Part shown: positions 7,572 through 16,442 of the stretch, one piece after another | Layout of the letters: every line of letters starts with the position of its first letter | Position numbering within the stretch: position 1 is the first letter of the stretch | Assembly (NCBI RefSeq): GCF_900094625.1 | Contig: NZ_FMAJ01000007.1 | Span: 186,001-250,000 of the forward strand | Source of the DNA: Rhizobium aethiopicum | GTDB lineage: Bacteria; Pseudomonadota; Alphaproteobacteria; Rhizobiales; Rhizobiaceae | Length of the DNA stretch: 64,000 nt | Reading direction: 5' to 3' | Position numbers and translations under genes: made by a program | Notes under the pieces: generated by a model | The model's database searches: none | The model's input: the letters and a program-made list of their open reading frames with translations, nothing else | Told to the model about the DNA's origin: nothing

Positions 7572-9089
7572 CTAGTCTTCGTTTGCCGCCAACTGCGACA
7601 GCACCTGGCCCCTGCCGCGAATGCGCAGGATCAGCGGAATGAAGAAGGCCGCCGCCGCAACGATGAGCAGTCCAGCCGCGATCGGCGACATCACCAGCGC
7701 CGTGACGTCGCCCTGACTAATCGCCAGCGCACGTCGCAACTGCTGCTCGGCAAGGGGCCCAAGGATCAGGCCGACGACAACAGGCGCAATCGGATAACCG
7801 AAGAGCCGCATCACGTAGCCGAGCAGGCCGAAGGCCAGCAGCATGCCGAGCTCGAAGACCGATGGATTGGCGCCGATCGTCCCGAGCGTCGCAAACAGCA
7901 GGATGCCGGCATAGAGCCACGGCTTCGGAATGGTCAGCAGCCGCACCCAGAGGCCGATCATCGGCAGGTTCAAGACCAGGAGCATCGCGTTGGCGATGAG
8001 CAGGCTGGCGATCAGGCCCCAGACGAGCTGCGGGTTGGTGGCAAACAGCAGCGGCCCGGGTTGCAGCCCGTATTGCTGGAACCCGGCAAGCATGATCGCC
8101 GCCGTTGCCGTCGTCGGCAGGCCGAGCGTCAGCAGCGGCACCAGCGTGCCGGCCGCAGATGCGTTGTTCGCCGCCTCGGGGCCAGCCACGCCTTCGATGG
8201 CGCCGTGGCCGAACTCCTCGGGGTTTTTCGCCAGTCGTTTTTCGGTCGCATAGGACAGGAAGGTGCCGATTTCGGCGCCGCCCGCCGGCATGGCACCGAT
8301 CGGAAAGCCGATCGCCGTGCCGCGCAGCCAGGCTTTCCACGAGCGCGCCCAATCCTGCGCGTTCATCCAGAGCGAGCCCTTGACGGCTTCGACCTTGTCC
8401 TCGAGCCGGTTGCCCTGTGCGGCAATATAAAGCGTCTCGCCGATCGCAAACATCGCTACCGCGAGTGTCGTCACCTCGATGCCGTCAAGCAGGTCGGGTA
8501 TGCCGAAGGAAAGCCGCGCCTGCCCTGTCTGCTGATCGATGCCGACCATGGCGAGCGCAAAGCCGATGAACAGCGAGGTCAGACCGCGCAGCGCTGAATC
8601 GCCGAAGGCCGAGGAGACGGTGACGAAGGCGAGCACCATCAGCGCGAAATATTCACGTGGCCCGAAGACCAGCGCCAGCTTGACGATATAGGGCGCGATG
8701 AAGGCGAGCCCGAGCGTGGCGAGCAAGCCGGCGACGAAGGAACCGATCGCCGCCGTCGCCAGCGCCGGCCCGCCGCGCCCGGCGCGCGCCATCTTGTTAC
8801 CCTCGAGCGCCGTGACGATCGAGGCGCTTTCACCCGGGGTATTGAGCAGGATCGACGTCGTCGAACCGCCATACATACCGCCGTAATAAATGCCCGCGAA
8901 CATGATCAGCGAACCGCCGGGGTCGAGCTTGTAGGTGGCGGGCAACAGCAGTGCCACGGTGAGTGCAGGTCCGATGCCGGGCAGCACGCCGACGGCGGTG
9001 CCGAGGGTCACGCCGACCAGCGCATAAACCAGGTTCATCGGCTGCATCGCAACCAGGATCCCCTGCCATAGGAATTCGAATGTGCTCAT
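7572..9089 (-). CDS. tctA: Tripartite tricarboxylate transporter, large membrane subunit TctA
   Basis: 505 residues, highly hydrophobic with about 11-12 membrane spans, the normal TctA length. Diagnostic motifs are [17 protein letters not shown] near residue 38 and [21 protein letters not shown] near residue 70, plus a second, repeat-related [16 protein letters not shown] and [17 protein letters not shown] in the middle. With TctB it forms the ion-driven permease that takes substrate (citrate or another carboxylate) from periplasmic TctC. The start is placed at MSTFEFLWQ (9089); the frame is open much further upstream, but that part is not TctA-like. Gap to tctB is 83 bp; a T-run terminator follows. 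Confidence 0.92.
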   Translation of the reverse strand: MSTFEFLWQGILVAMQPMNLVYALVGVTLGTAVGVLPGIGPALTVALLLPATYKLDPGGSLIMFAGIYYGGMYGGSTTSILLNTPGESASIVTALEGNKMARAGRGGPALATAAIGSFVAGLLATLGLAFIAPYIVKLALVFGPREYFALMVLAFVTVSSAFGDSALRGLTSLFIGFALAMVGIDQQTGQARLSFGIPDLLDGIEVTTLAVAMFAIGETLYIAAQGNRLEDKVEAVKGSLWMNAQDWARSWKAWLRGTAIGFPIGAMPAGGAEIGTFLSYATEKRLAKNPEEFGHGAIEGVAGPEAANNASAAGTLVPLLTLGLPTTATAAIMLAGFQQYGLQPGPLLFATNPQLVWGLIASLLIANAMLLVLNLPMIGLWVRLLTIPKPWLYAGILLFATLGTIGANPSVFELGMLLAFGLLGYVMRLFGYPIAPVVVGLILGPLAEQQLRRALAISQGDVTALVMSPIAAGLLIVAAAAFFIPLILRIRGRGQVLSQLAANED

Positions 9090-9172
9090 CTTGATATCCC
9101 AAGCGCGTTCCCGGCCGTGCGTTCCGCTATCCGGCGCTGCGCAAAAATCAAAAGTGCTGACAGCGCGCGCCG

Positions 9173-9664
9173 TCAGAAGAACAGGCGTTCGAGCGGGCCG
9201 GCCGGCAGCGTCAGCTGCAGCAGCTGCGAGAAGATCGCCCAGACGACGAAGCTGAAGACGATGCCGAACGGCAGCGAGATCCAGAGCTTGCGTTTGCCGA
9301 AGCCGCGTGCCGTCAGCGCAAACAGCAAGCCGGTTGCGATCGAGAAGCCGGCAATGCGCAAAAGCAACATCTGTCCGACAAGACCGGCGACGATCCAGAT
9401 GACGGGCGCCACTTCCTGTCGATCGCGTTCCGGAAACTCGCCGCGCCAGGCTTCCGCGGCGGTCCATATCCCAAGACAGAAGAGGCCGAAGGCCACCACT
9501 TGGGGCATGGTTGCCGGGCCGATCCGGTCATACTGCGCGATTGTTTTCAGATGCAGTGCATCCCACGCCATCACGCCGGCGACGACGAACAGGAAAACGG
9601 CAATGATGAACGCCGCCCAATCAGGGCGGCGTGTGGTTGCCGAGGAGGTGTTATCCCCGCTCAT
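9173..9664 (-). CDS. tctB: Tripartite tricarboxylate transporter, small membrane subunit TctB
   Basis: 163 residues with four hydrophobic segments (about 16-34, 53-70, 86-104 and a C-terminal pair around 105-155), typical for TctB, the poorly conserved four-helix partner of TctA. The hydrophilic N-terminus [16 protein letters not shown] is normal for the family. Its ATG overlaps the tctC stop codon by four bases, so it is translationally coupled to tctC. Gene order C-B-A is the standard tct order. Confidence 0.88.
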   Translation of the reverse strand: MSGDNTSSATTRRPDWAAFIIAVFLFVVAGVMAWDALHLKTIAQYDRIGPATMPQVVAFGLFCLGIWTAAEAWRGEFPERDRQEVAPVIWIVAGLVGQMLLLRIAGFSIATGLLFALTARGFGKRKLWISLPFGIVFSFVVWAIFSQLLQLTLPAGPLERLFF

Positions 9665-10605
9665 TGAACAAGTCCGATCTCTTTGAGAATGCCTTCGGTG
9701 GCGGCGACATCCTTTTCGAGCTGCGCCTTGAAGGCGTCGCCGGACAGGTAGGTGTCGGCCCAGCCCTTGGTCTTCAGGATTTCCTGCCAGGTGGCGGAGC
9801 TGTGCAGTTTCTCGAAATCGGAGGTGATGGCCGCGACCTGTTCTGCCGACAGGCCGGGAGCAGCGGCAACCATGCGCCAGTTCTGGATGCTGACATCCGT
9901 GCCGGCTTCCTTGAGCGTCGGGGCATCAACGCCGTCGATGCGCTTGTCGCTAGAGACGGCAAGAAGACGCAGCGTGCCCGCTTTCACCTGCGATTCGAAC
10001 TCGCTGTAGCTCGAGACGCCGGCCGTGACCTGGTTGCCGAGAATAGCTGCCAGCGCTTCACCGCCGCCGGAGAAGGCGACATAGTTGATCTTGGTCGGGT
10101 CGACGCCGGACGCCTTGGCGATCAGGCCGACGGTGATGTGGTCGGTGCCGCCGGCCGAACCGCCGCCCCAGGAAACCGCTCCCGGATCCTTCTTCAGCGC
10201 CGCGACCAGATCGGCCATCGTCTTGATATCGGACGAAGCGGGGACGACGACGGCCTCATATTCGCCGGTCAGCCGGGCGATCGGCGTGACGTTCTTGAGC
10301 GTCACCGGCGACTTGTTGGTGAGGATGGCGCCGACCATGACATAGCCGCCGACGATCAGCGAGTTCGGATTGCCGGCCGCCTGGCTGCTGAACTGAGCAA
10401 GGCCGATGGTGCCGCCGGCGCCTGGGACGTTCTGGACCTGCACGTTGCCGGAGATCTTCTCCTGCTGCAGCGCAGTCTGCAGCGAACGGGCCGTCTGGTC
10501 CCAGCCGCCGCCGGGAGCCGCCGGCGCGATGATGGTGTAGTCGGCCGCATAGGCCGGCAGCGCGATGGCGGCTGCAAGAAGGGTTGCGATGAACGTATGC
10601 TTCAC
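9661..10605 (-). CDS. tctC: Tripartite tricarboxylate transporter periplasmic binding protein TctC
   Basis: 314 residues. The signal peptide [20 protein letters not shown] leads into [21 protein letters not shown], the conserved TctC/Bug beta-strand and P-loop-like ligand turn (PGGGWD). [13 protein letters not shown] and [12 protein letters not shown] follow, both characteristic of the family. It captures a carboxylate in the periplasm and delivers it to TctAB. First gene of the operon; a tandem 10-mer at 10771-10791 lies 166 bp before the start and may bind the TctD-like regulator at 14276. The ligand (citrate, tricarballylate or other) cannot be read from sequence. Confidence 0.92.
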   Translation of the reverse strand: MKHTFIATLLAAAIALPAYAADYTIIAPAAPGGGWDQTARSLQTALQQEKISGNVQVQNVPGAGGTIGLAQFSSQAAGNPNSLIVGGYVMVGAILTNKSPVTLKNVTPIARLTGEYEAVVVPASSDIKTMADLVAALKKDPGAVSWGGGSAGGTDHITVGLIAKASGVDPTKINYVAFSGGGEALAAILGNQVTAGVSSYSEFESQVKAGTLRLLAVSSDKRIDGVDAPTLKEAGTDVSIQNWRMVAAAPGLSAEQVAAITSDFEKLHSSATWQEILKTKGWADTYLSGDAFKAQLEKDVAATEGILKEIGLVQ

Positions 10606-10934
10606 GATGTGTCCTCCGTGGGCGGCTGAGCGAACCGCCTGCTATTTTCCAGTGAATCGGGAGGGGTGGCCGGCCAGCGGACGCAGTTGTCCTGGATGAC
10701 GAGCGGAATGCCTCCCAAGGCTTCAATTCTCCGCCTCCACGGAGAAGAAGTAGCCAAAGCCACCACAACAAGCTGTCATCTAGCTGACATCGGCAAGATA
10801 TCCAGAAGGGCAGGACACTTTTTTGCCGTAATTCGGAAGATCTCCGCGCTCAATCCGGTTCTTCGTTGCCGTTTGAAGTGCACCTATCCCGGCTGAGACC
10901 AAAGACGAGCTAGCCAGCCGAACGCTGACGCGCA
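10606..10934. other. Intergenic region upstream of tctC
   Basis: No gene supported: the plus-strand frame at 10666-10896 lacks a ribosome site and protein character. The main structure is the tandem repeat listed at 10771-10791. Confidence 0.4.
10771..10791. promoter_or_regulatory. Tandem 10-mer, candidate box for an OmpR-family regulator upstream of tctC
   Basis: AGCTGTCATC (10771-10780) and AGCTGACATC (10782-10791) are direct repeats differing at one base and spaced 11 bp, one helical turn. OmpR/PhoB-type regulators bind head-to-tail repeats with this spacing. The TctD-like regulator 3.5 kb away is the obvious candidate. The overlapping TGTCA/TGACA inverted pair is an alternative reading. 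Confidence 0.45.
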
Positions 10935-11999
10935 TCACTGTGCCCGCAAAACCTCGTTCCAGTGCGCGATCAGCCGCGCACGCTTCACCTGGTCGAGATA
11001 TACCATCAGCCCGGGACTGACCGGCACCGGCCGAAGTTGGGCGCCGAGCAGTTCCTGCAGCGTATTGGCCGTATTCTCCCCCGCCACCTCCGGGCTGACG
11101 GCGGGGATCTGCAGCTCGCGCGCCATGATCGTCTGGCCCTCCTTCGACATGAAAAAAGCCAGGTAACGGCGCCCGAGCTCCGGCTCGGCCGCAGCCTGCG
11201 GCACCAGCCCGATGCGCGACATCACCACCGTATAGTCCCTCGGCAGTACGATGCCGACATCGGGGTGCCGCGAAGCCCAGTCAGCGGCGTAGGAGCCGAG
11301 AATATTGTAGCCGAGCACGAAGCGTCCGTCGGCGACGCGTTCGAGAATCGCCGAGCTCGTCGAGTAAAGCTTGACGCCGGCTGCGCCCATCGCGCCAATC
11401 ACCGACCAAATGTCGCCGAATTGCTCCTGGTCGCGCGCCATGAAGAGAAAGCCGACACCGGAGCGCTCGATATCGTAGGTGCTGATCCGGCCATAGACCG
11501 CATTGCCCTTGCGCTTCAGATAGTCCACCAATTCCGCCCGCGAGCTCGGCACCGGCTCGTGCGCGAAGCTCGGCTTGTGATAGACGAACACCGCCGGCTC
11601 GAATGTCAGCGCATAGGCGGTATTGCGCCAATTCGCCCATTTCGGCCAGGCGGCGCTCATGGGCAGGTTGCTGACCTGCGCATAGCCGTCGTTGGAAAGC
11701 TTCACCTGCAGGTCCATCGCCGACGAAAAGGCAAAATCCGCCGTTTTGCCGCCAGCATCCGTTTCCCTGACGATCCGGTCGTAAATTTCCCCGGTCAGCA
11801 TGTCCTCATATCTGACCGCCACATCAGGATTGGCTTCCTGGAAACCGCGGATCATCGGCTGTGCCAAGGGCTCATCGAGCGAAGAATAAACCGTCAGCAC
11901 CGGCGCGGCCGTATTGCCCGATTTTGCCGGATAAAAGGCTTGCTCGGCCATGACGCAACCCGGCCAGAACACCAGCAGCAAGATGAAAATTCTCTTCAT
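10935..11999 (-). CDS. Periplasmic extracellular solute-binding protein, possible sensor partner of TctDE
   Basis: 354 residues. After a short signal (MKRIFILLLVFWPGCVMA) the mature protein has the fold-type features of iron/putrescine-class binding proteins: LTVYSSLDEPLAQPMIRGFQ, VRYEDMLTGEIYDRIVRE, and GYNILGSYAADWA, ending with a C-terminal helix. No permease or ATPase gene is adjacent, so it may be an orphan binding protein. In many proteobacteria a protein of this kind sits beside a TctD/TctE pair, and an accessory sensory role is inferred. The ATG at 11999 is preferred over a GTG at 12020 because it gives a normal signal peptide. Divergent from the cyclase gene. Confidence 0.75.
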   Translation of the reverse strand: MKRIFILLLVFWPGCVMAEQAFYPAKSGNTAAPVLTVYSSLDEPLAQPMIRGFQEANPDVAVRYEDMLTGEIYDRIVRETDAGGKTADFAFSSAMDLQVKLSNDGYAQVSNLPMSAAWPKWANWRNTAYALTFEPAVFVYHKPSFAHEPVPSSRAELVDYLKRKGNAVYGRISTYDIERSGVGFLFMARDQEQFGDIWSVIGAMGAAGVKLYSTSSAILERVADGRFVLGYNILGSYAADWASRHPDVGIVLPRDYTVVMSRIGLVPQAAAEPELGRRYLAFFMSKEGQTIMARELQIPAVSPEVAGENTANTLQELLGAQLRPVPVSPGLMVYLDQVKRARLIAHWNEVLRAQ

Positions 12000-12314
12000 A
12001 CCACAACAATGCCCGAGCACGGCGGGAGGAGCAAGGGCCGGTTATGGACAGAGCGGAATTGGCCGCCGGGTAGTAAGTATTGGTATGGAGCAGAAATAGC
12101 GTACTTGCTGGCCCGACGACGATTTTAATCATAAATGATTATGGTTCCACATCATCCTTCGCTCGTTTAGAGTATTGATGAAGATTGGCGACGATATAGG
12201 GTGCACTGCCGCGGCGAAAGGTCGAAGACGCCCGAATTTCTATTCGGGGACGACAGTGCGCGACAAAAACTCTATAAAAAGCTGGGTTACTCTGGAAGAT
12301 CCATGGGAGGGGTC
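12000..12314. other. Divergent intergenic region with a 16-bp palindrome
   Basis: The region lies between the binding-protein gene (minus) and the cyclase gene (plus). It holds TAATCAT-AA-ATGATTA at 12126-12141, an AT-rich perfect inverted repeat, candidate operator. No gene is supported; the frame upstream of the cyclase ATG (12201-12314) is open but has no conserved content. Confidence 0.45.
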
Positions 12315-14183
12315 ATGGAACGACGACTGAGCGCTATTCTCGCTGCGGATGTCGTCGGCTACAGCCGACTGATGGGCGTCGATGAGTCAGGCACCTTGCA
12401 GGCGCTGAACCGCCATCGCTGCGAGCTCGTCGATGTTCGTATTTCGGACTACAAGGGCCGGATCGTCAAACTCACCGGCGATGGCATCCTTGCCGAATTC
12501 CAGAGCGTGGTGAATGCCGTCGCCTGCGCCGCCGAAATACAGCGCAGCATGTCGGCCCGCAACGAGAACGTGCCGAAGGACGAGCGCGTCGAATTCCGCA
12601 TCGGCATCAATCTCGGCGATGTCGTCGTTGAGAACGGTGACATCTTCGGCGACGGCGTCAATCTTGCCGCGAGGCTCGAGGCTATCGCAGCACCGGGCGG
12701 TATCGCCGTGTCGGCCTCGGTGCGCGACCAGGTCGGCTCGCGTCTCAATCTCGGCTTCGAATTCATCGGCGAGCACACGCTGAAGAATATCAGGCAGCCC
12801 GTTCAGGTCTACACCGTCACCTTGGCGCCGCCATCCTCCGCCAAGCTGGTCGCTGAAAACCGCAATACCTGCTTCATCGCCGTGCTGCCCTTCACAAACA
12901 TGAGCGGTGATGCCGACCAGGATTATTTCTCCGACGGCATCACCGAAGACATCATCACCGATCTCTCGAAGATCTCTAGCCTGCACGTCGTGCCGCGCAA
13001 CACGATCTTTACCTACAAGGGCGTATCTGTGAAGTTGAAGCGGCTCGCCCAGGAACTCGGCGTGCGATATGTGCTCGAAGGAAGTGTGCGCATCTTCGAC
13101 AAGCGCGTGCGCATCTCGGGCCAGCTGATCGACACCGCCAATGGCGACCATCTTTGGGCCGAGCGTTACGACCGCGACCTCACCGACATCTTCGCCATCC
13201 AGGACGAGATCACTCATGCGATCGTCAGCCAGCTGAAGGTGCGCCTGCTGCCGGAGGAGAAGAAGGCAATTGCCAACGAGCCGACCGCCAATGTCGAGGC
13301 CTATACCTATTATCTCAGGGGCCGCCAGCTCTCCCACACCTGGACGAAATCCTACCTGCAGCTGGCCAGACGCATGTTCTGCAAGGCGGTCGAGCTCGAC
13401 CCTGAATATGCCCGCGCCTATGCCGGCATCGCCGATTGCGACGCAGCGATCCGCGACTGGGCGCCTGACGATGTGCCGCTGAGGCGCATCCTCGAGATGA
13501 GCGCCCGCGCCCTTCAGCTTGATCCCAATCTTCCCGAGGCCCATGCCTCGCACGGCCTGGCCTTGCATCAGTGCGGGTACGACGATCGGGCGGCGGCGGC
13601 CTTCGAACGCGCCCTCACCCTCGACCCCAACCTCTTCGAGGCGAATTTCCACTATGCCCGGTTCTTCTTCATGCACGGCAACTTTGCCGAATCCGTCCAA
13701 TATTTCACCCGCGCCGCCGAAATTCGCCATGACGACTACGTCTCGCCGATCCATCTAATGTCGGCCTACCGTTCGCTCGGCCGTCCGGTGGACACGGAAA
13801 ACTGGGCACGGCTCGGCCTGCTGCGCGCTGAACGTGCGCTCAATCTCAATCCGGAAAACTCCGGCCCGGCCCATCGCGGCGCGCTGGCGCTTGCCCATAT
13901 GGGCGATGCGACGCGCGCACGCGACTGGGCCGCCCGCGCGATCGCCATCGATCCAGACGACATTGTCGCTCAGTATAATCTTGCCTGCGTTTATTCCGTC
14001 CTCGGCGACGCCGACCATGCGATCGAGCTCCTTGAGAAGCTGCTGCCGCACAGCTCCATCTATCACATCAAATGGTTCAACAATGATTCCGACCTCGACA
14101 ACATCCGCGACGATCCCCGCTTCCGGAAACTGTTGGCCGTCGCGATGACGGAACGCGAAAGCATCGAGAGGACCGGGAGCTGA
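12315..14183 (+). CDS. Class III adenylate/guanylate cyclase with TolB-like and TPR domains
   Basis: 622 residues. N-terminal class III cyclase domain (about 1-175) with both metal-binding aspartates, D12 in ILAADVVGYSRLM and D56 in KLTGDGILAEF, the base-recognition-type lysine K52, and the transition-state pair N116/R120 in FGDGVNLAAR, so it should be active. A TolB-N-like segment follows (about 195-330; IAVLPFTNMSGDADQDYFSDGI is the signature), then several TPR units from about 350 to 600. This three-part layout is a large rhizobial cyclase group with unknown inputs. The start is at the ATG after GGGAGGGG; the upstream in-frame extension is not conserved-looking. It interrupts an otherwise typical binding-protein/tctDE neighbourhood. 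Confidence 0.88.
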   Translation: MERRLSAILAADVVGYSRLMGVDESGTLQALNRHRCELVDVRISDYKGRIVKLTGDGILAEFQSVVNAVACAAEIQRSMSARNENVPKDERVEFRIGINLGDVVVENGDIFGDGVNLAARLEAIAAPGGIAVSASVRDQVGSRLNLGFEFIGEHTLKNIRQPVQVYTVTLAPPSSAKLVAENRNTCFIAVLPFTNMSGDADQDYFSDGITEDIITDLSKISSLHVVPRNTIFTYKGVSVKLKRLAQELGVRYVLEGSVRIFDKRVRISGQLIDTANGDHLWAERYDRDLTDIFAIQDEITHAIVSQLKVRLLPEEKKAIANEPTANVEAYTYYLRGRQLSHTWTKSYLQLARRMFCKAVELDPEYARAYAGIADCDAAIRDWAPDDVPLRRILEMSARALQLDPNLPEAHASHGLALHQCGYDDRAAAAFERALTLDPNLFEANFHYARFFFMHGNFAESVQYFTRAAEIRHDDYVSPIHLMSAYRSLGRPVDTENWARLGLLRAERALNLNPENSGPAHRGALALAHMGDATRARDWAARAIAIDPDDIVAQYNLACVYSVLGDADHAIELLEKLLPHSSIYHIKWFNNDSDLDNIRDDPRFRKLLAVAMTERESIERTGS

Positions 14184-14275
14184 ATTCTCCTTCCGGCTAT
14201 TCACCGAATTTTGAAAATCGCTATGACATCGCGCCGCCACCTCTGTAATCTCCTTTGAAAACAGAGGGAACATCC

Positions 14276-14953
14276 GTGCGCATTCTGCTCACAGAAGACA
14301 ATATCGCGCTGGCCGACGGTCTGTCCGCGATCCTGCGCGGCACGGGCCATGCCGTCGACGTCGTCCATGACGGCGCATCCGCCAATGCGGTCATCGCGGC
14401 GGAAAATTTCGATCTGGTGATCCTCGACCTCAACCTGCCCGAGATGGACGGGCTCGACGTGCTGCGCGCCATGCGCGCCCGGCAGAACCAGGCAGCCGTG
14501 CTGATCCTGACGGCGCGCGGCACGCCGGAAGAACGGGTGAAGGGTCTCGATCTCGGTGCCGACGATTATCTGATCAAACCCTTCGATATTGCCGAGTTCG
14601 AGGCCCGCGTGCGCGTGTTGCTGCGCCGCCAGGCCGGGCTGCGTTCGGCGACCGTCGGCTTCGGCGGCATTTCTTTCGACCTCAATTCCCGCACTTTTTC
14701 ATCAGGCGACACCCCGCTTGATATTCCCGCCCGCGAACTTGGCTTGCTCGAAATCCTGTTCATGCGGGCCGGCAAGGTGGTGGCCAAGGAGGCGATCATC
14801 CAATCACTGACCGCCTTCGACGATGACATTTCCGCAAACGCGATCGAGCAATATGTCAGCCGGCTGAGGAAGCGCCTCTCGCCGTACGGCCTGACGGTCA
14901 AGACCGCCCGCGGCATCGGCTATTATCTCGACAAGCTGCCCGAGGCCTCATGA
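14276..14953 (+). CDS. tctD: OmpR-family response regulator, TctD-like
   Basis: 225 residues. Receiver domain with the phosphoacceptor D51 in LVILDLNLPEMDG and the lysine in DDYLIKPFD. A winged-helix DNA-binding domain occupies about 130-222, with the typical LTPRE-like helix (here IPARELGLLEIL) and ISANAIEQYVSRLRKRL recognition helix. A GTG start at 14276 is chosen because AGAGGGAAC lies directly upstream and the protein then begins VRILLTEDN; a TTG at 14255 is less likely. Its last codons overlap the sensor kinase start (ATGA). It probably regulates the tctCBA operon 3.7 kb away. Confidence 0.85.
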   Translation: MRILLTEDNIALADGLSAILRGTGHAVDVVHDGASANAVIAAENFDLVILDLNLPEMDGLDVLRAMRARQNQAAVLILTARGTPEERVKGLDLGADDYLIKPFDIAEFEARVRVLLRRQAGLRSATVGFGGISFDLNSRTFSSGDTPLDIPARELGLLEILFMRAGKVVAKEAIIQSLTAFDDDISANAIEQYVSRLRKRLSPYGLTVKTARGIGYYLDKLPEAS

Positions 14954-16332
14954 AAGTCGCCTACTCCCTCAGACGCCGGCTGCTCTTCTGGCTGCTCATT
15001 TCGACCGCCGTCATCGGGACGCTGGCGCTCGCCGATACCTATCGCGAGGCGGTCCAGACCTCGAATATCGTTTCCGACCGTGTGCTCGCCGGCTCTGCTC
15101 TGGCAATTGCCGAACGCGTCGTCGTTGCCGAAGACGGCACGTTGCAGGTCGACATCCCCTATGTCGCACTGGAAATGCTGACCTCGGCGGCGCAGGACCG
15201 CGTCTTCTACCGCGTTGACGGCCCTCCGGGCCAATTCATCACCGGCTATCAGTCGCTGCCGGTCCTGAAGAAAACGCCGGGCAATGCCGCAGCCTTTGCC
15301 GACGACAGCTTCCGCGGCGAGCCGATCCGCATCGCCACCCTCGAGCGTTCGGCCTCGACGGGCATCCGCTCCGTGCCCTTCGTCGTGACGGTCGCCGAAA
15401 CCACCATCGCCCGCCGGCAATTGACCCAGGCGATCCTCGTGCGTTCGGCGCTGCGTCTCGCCTTCATGATCTTGGGCGCGGCGGTCATCGTCTGGATATC
15501 CGTCACGGTGGCGCTCCGCCCGCTCTACAAGCTCGGCGACGCCATCGGCGAACGCAGTCCTGACGATCTGCATCCGATCGAACAGACCGTGCCGAGCGAG
15601 GTCGAGCCGCTGGTCGATACGGTGAACTCCTTCATGGTCCGCCTGCAGTCGGCCCTCGATGCGCTGCGCAATTTCACCGGCAATGCCAGCCATCAATTGC
15701 GCACGCCCCTAGCGATCATCCGCACCCAGCTCGCTCTTTCGGCCCGCGCCGGCACGCTTGATGAAGCCCAGGCGGCAGCGCTGAAGGGTGACCAGGCCGT
15801 GGCGCATGCCGAGCGTATCCTTGCCCAGCTTCTCCTGATGGCAAAGATCGACGCCGCTACCGCCAAGGAGGCACTGACCGCCTCCGCCATAGATGTTGCC
15901 GCCATCGCTCAGGAAATCACCGGCGAGCAGATCCCGGCGGCCGCCGTCGCCGGCATCGATCTCGGCTTCGAGGGCGAAAGCCCGGCTATGATCCGCGCCG
16001 AGCCGCTGCTGATCGGCGAGATGCTGCGCAACCTCGCCGGCAACGCCATCGCCTATGCCGGCAAGGGGGCTGAGGTCACCGTCCGCATCATCGCGGCCGC
16101 CGATACCGTTCGTCTCGAAGTCGAGGACAACGGTCCGGGCATTCCGCGGGAGAAGCTGGAGGCAGTTCGCATGCGCTTTTCGCGCGGCAATGATTCCGGC
16201 GCGCCCGGGGCCGGGCTCGGCCTGCCCATCGTCGAGGAAATCGCCAATCTTTTTAACGCGGCCTTGACGCTGGAACCGGGCAAGGACGGCAGGGGCCTGA
16301 GGGCTGCCGTCACTTTCGCCAGGGCGGCCTGA
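14950..16332 (+). CDS. tctE: Sensor histidine kinase, TctE-like
   Basis: 460 residues. A first transmembrane helix near 10-28 ([17 protein letters not shown]), a periplasmic domain of about 140 residues of the two-component-sensor N-terminal type found in TctE, and a second helix near 166-188 ([22 protein letters not shown]) lead to a HAMP-like linker. The H box is [13 protein letters not shown] with phosphoacceptor H248. The ATP-binding part has [13 protein letters not shown] (N box), VEDNGPGIP (G1) and GAGLGLPIV (G2). It is translationally coupled to tctD by a 4-base overlap. Expected to sense a carboxylate in the periplasm and phosphorylate TctD. Confidence 0.87.
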   Translation: MKVAYSLRRRLLFWLLISTAVIGTLALADTYREAVQTSNIVSDRVLAGSALAIAERVVVAEDGTLQVDIPYVALEMLTSAAQDRVFYRVDGPPGQFITGYQSLPVLKKTPGNAAAFADDSFRGEPIRIATLERSASTGIRSVPFVVTVAETTIARRQLTQAILVRSALRLAFMILGAAVIVWISVTVALRPLYKLGDAIGERSPDDLHPIEQTVPSEVEPLVDTVNSFMVRLQSALDALRNFTGNASHQLRTPLAIIRTQLALSARAGTLDEAQAAALKGDQAVAHAERILAQLLLMAKIDAATAKEALTASAIDVAAIAQEITGEQIPAAAVAGIDLGFEGESPAMIRAEPLLIGEMLRNLAGNAIAYAGKGAEVTVRIIAAADTVRLEVEDNGPGIPREKLEAVRMRFSRGNDSGAPGAGLGLPIVEEIANLFNAALTLEPGKDGRGLRAAVTFARAA

Positions 16333-16442
16333 AAGCCGCCGCCGCGTCGACCTTTCCACCTTGCTTTCTTTCGCTGCATTGCACACACTGGCTTCGGGAA
16401 CAGCAAGCCGCACGACGATGCGCGCCGGATAAAAAGAGCAAT

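Noticed and set aside
7572..9467. TctA with a 126-codon N-terminal extension
   Set aside because: The extension lies across tctB and has no TctA-like content; the start at 9089 gives the normal family length.
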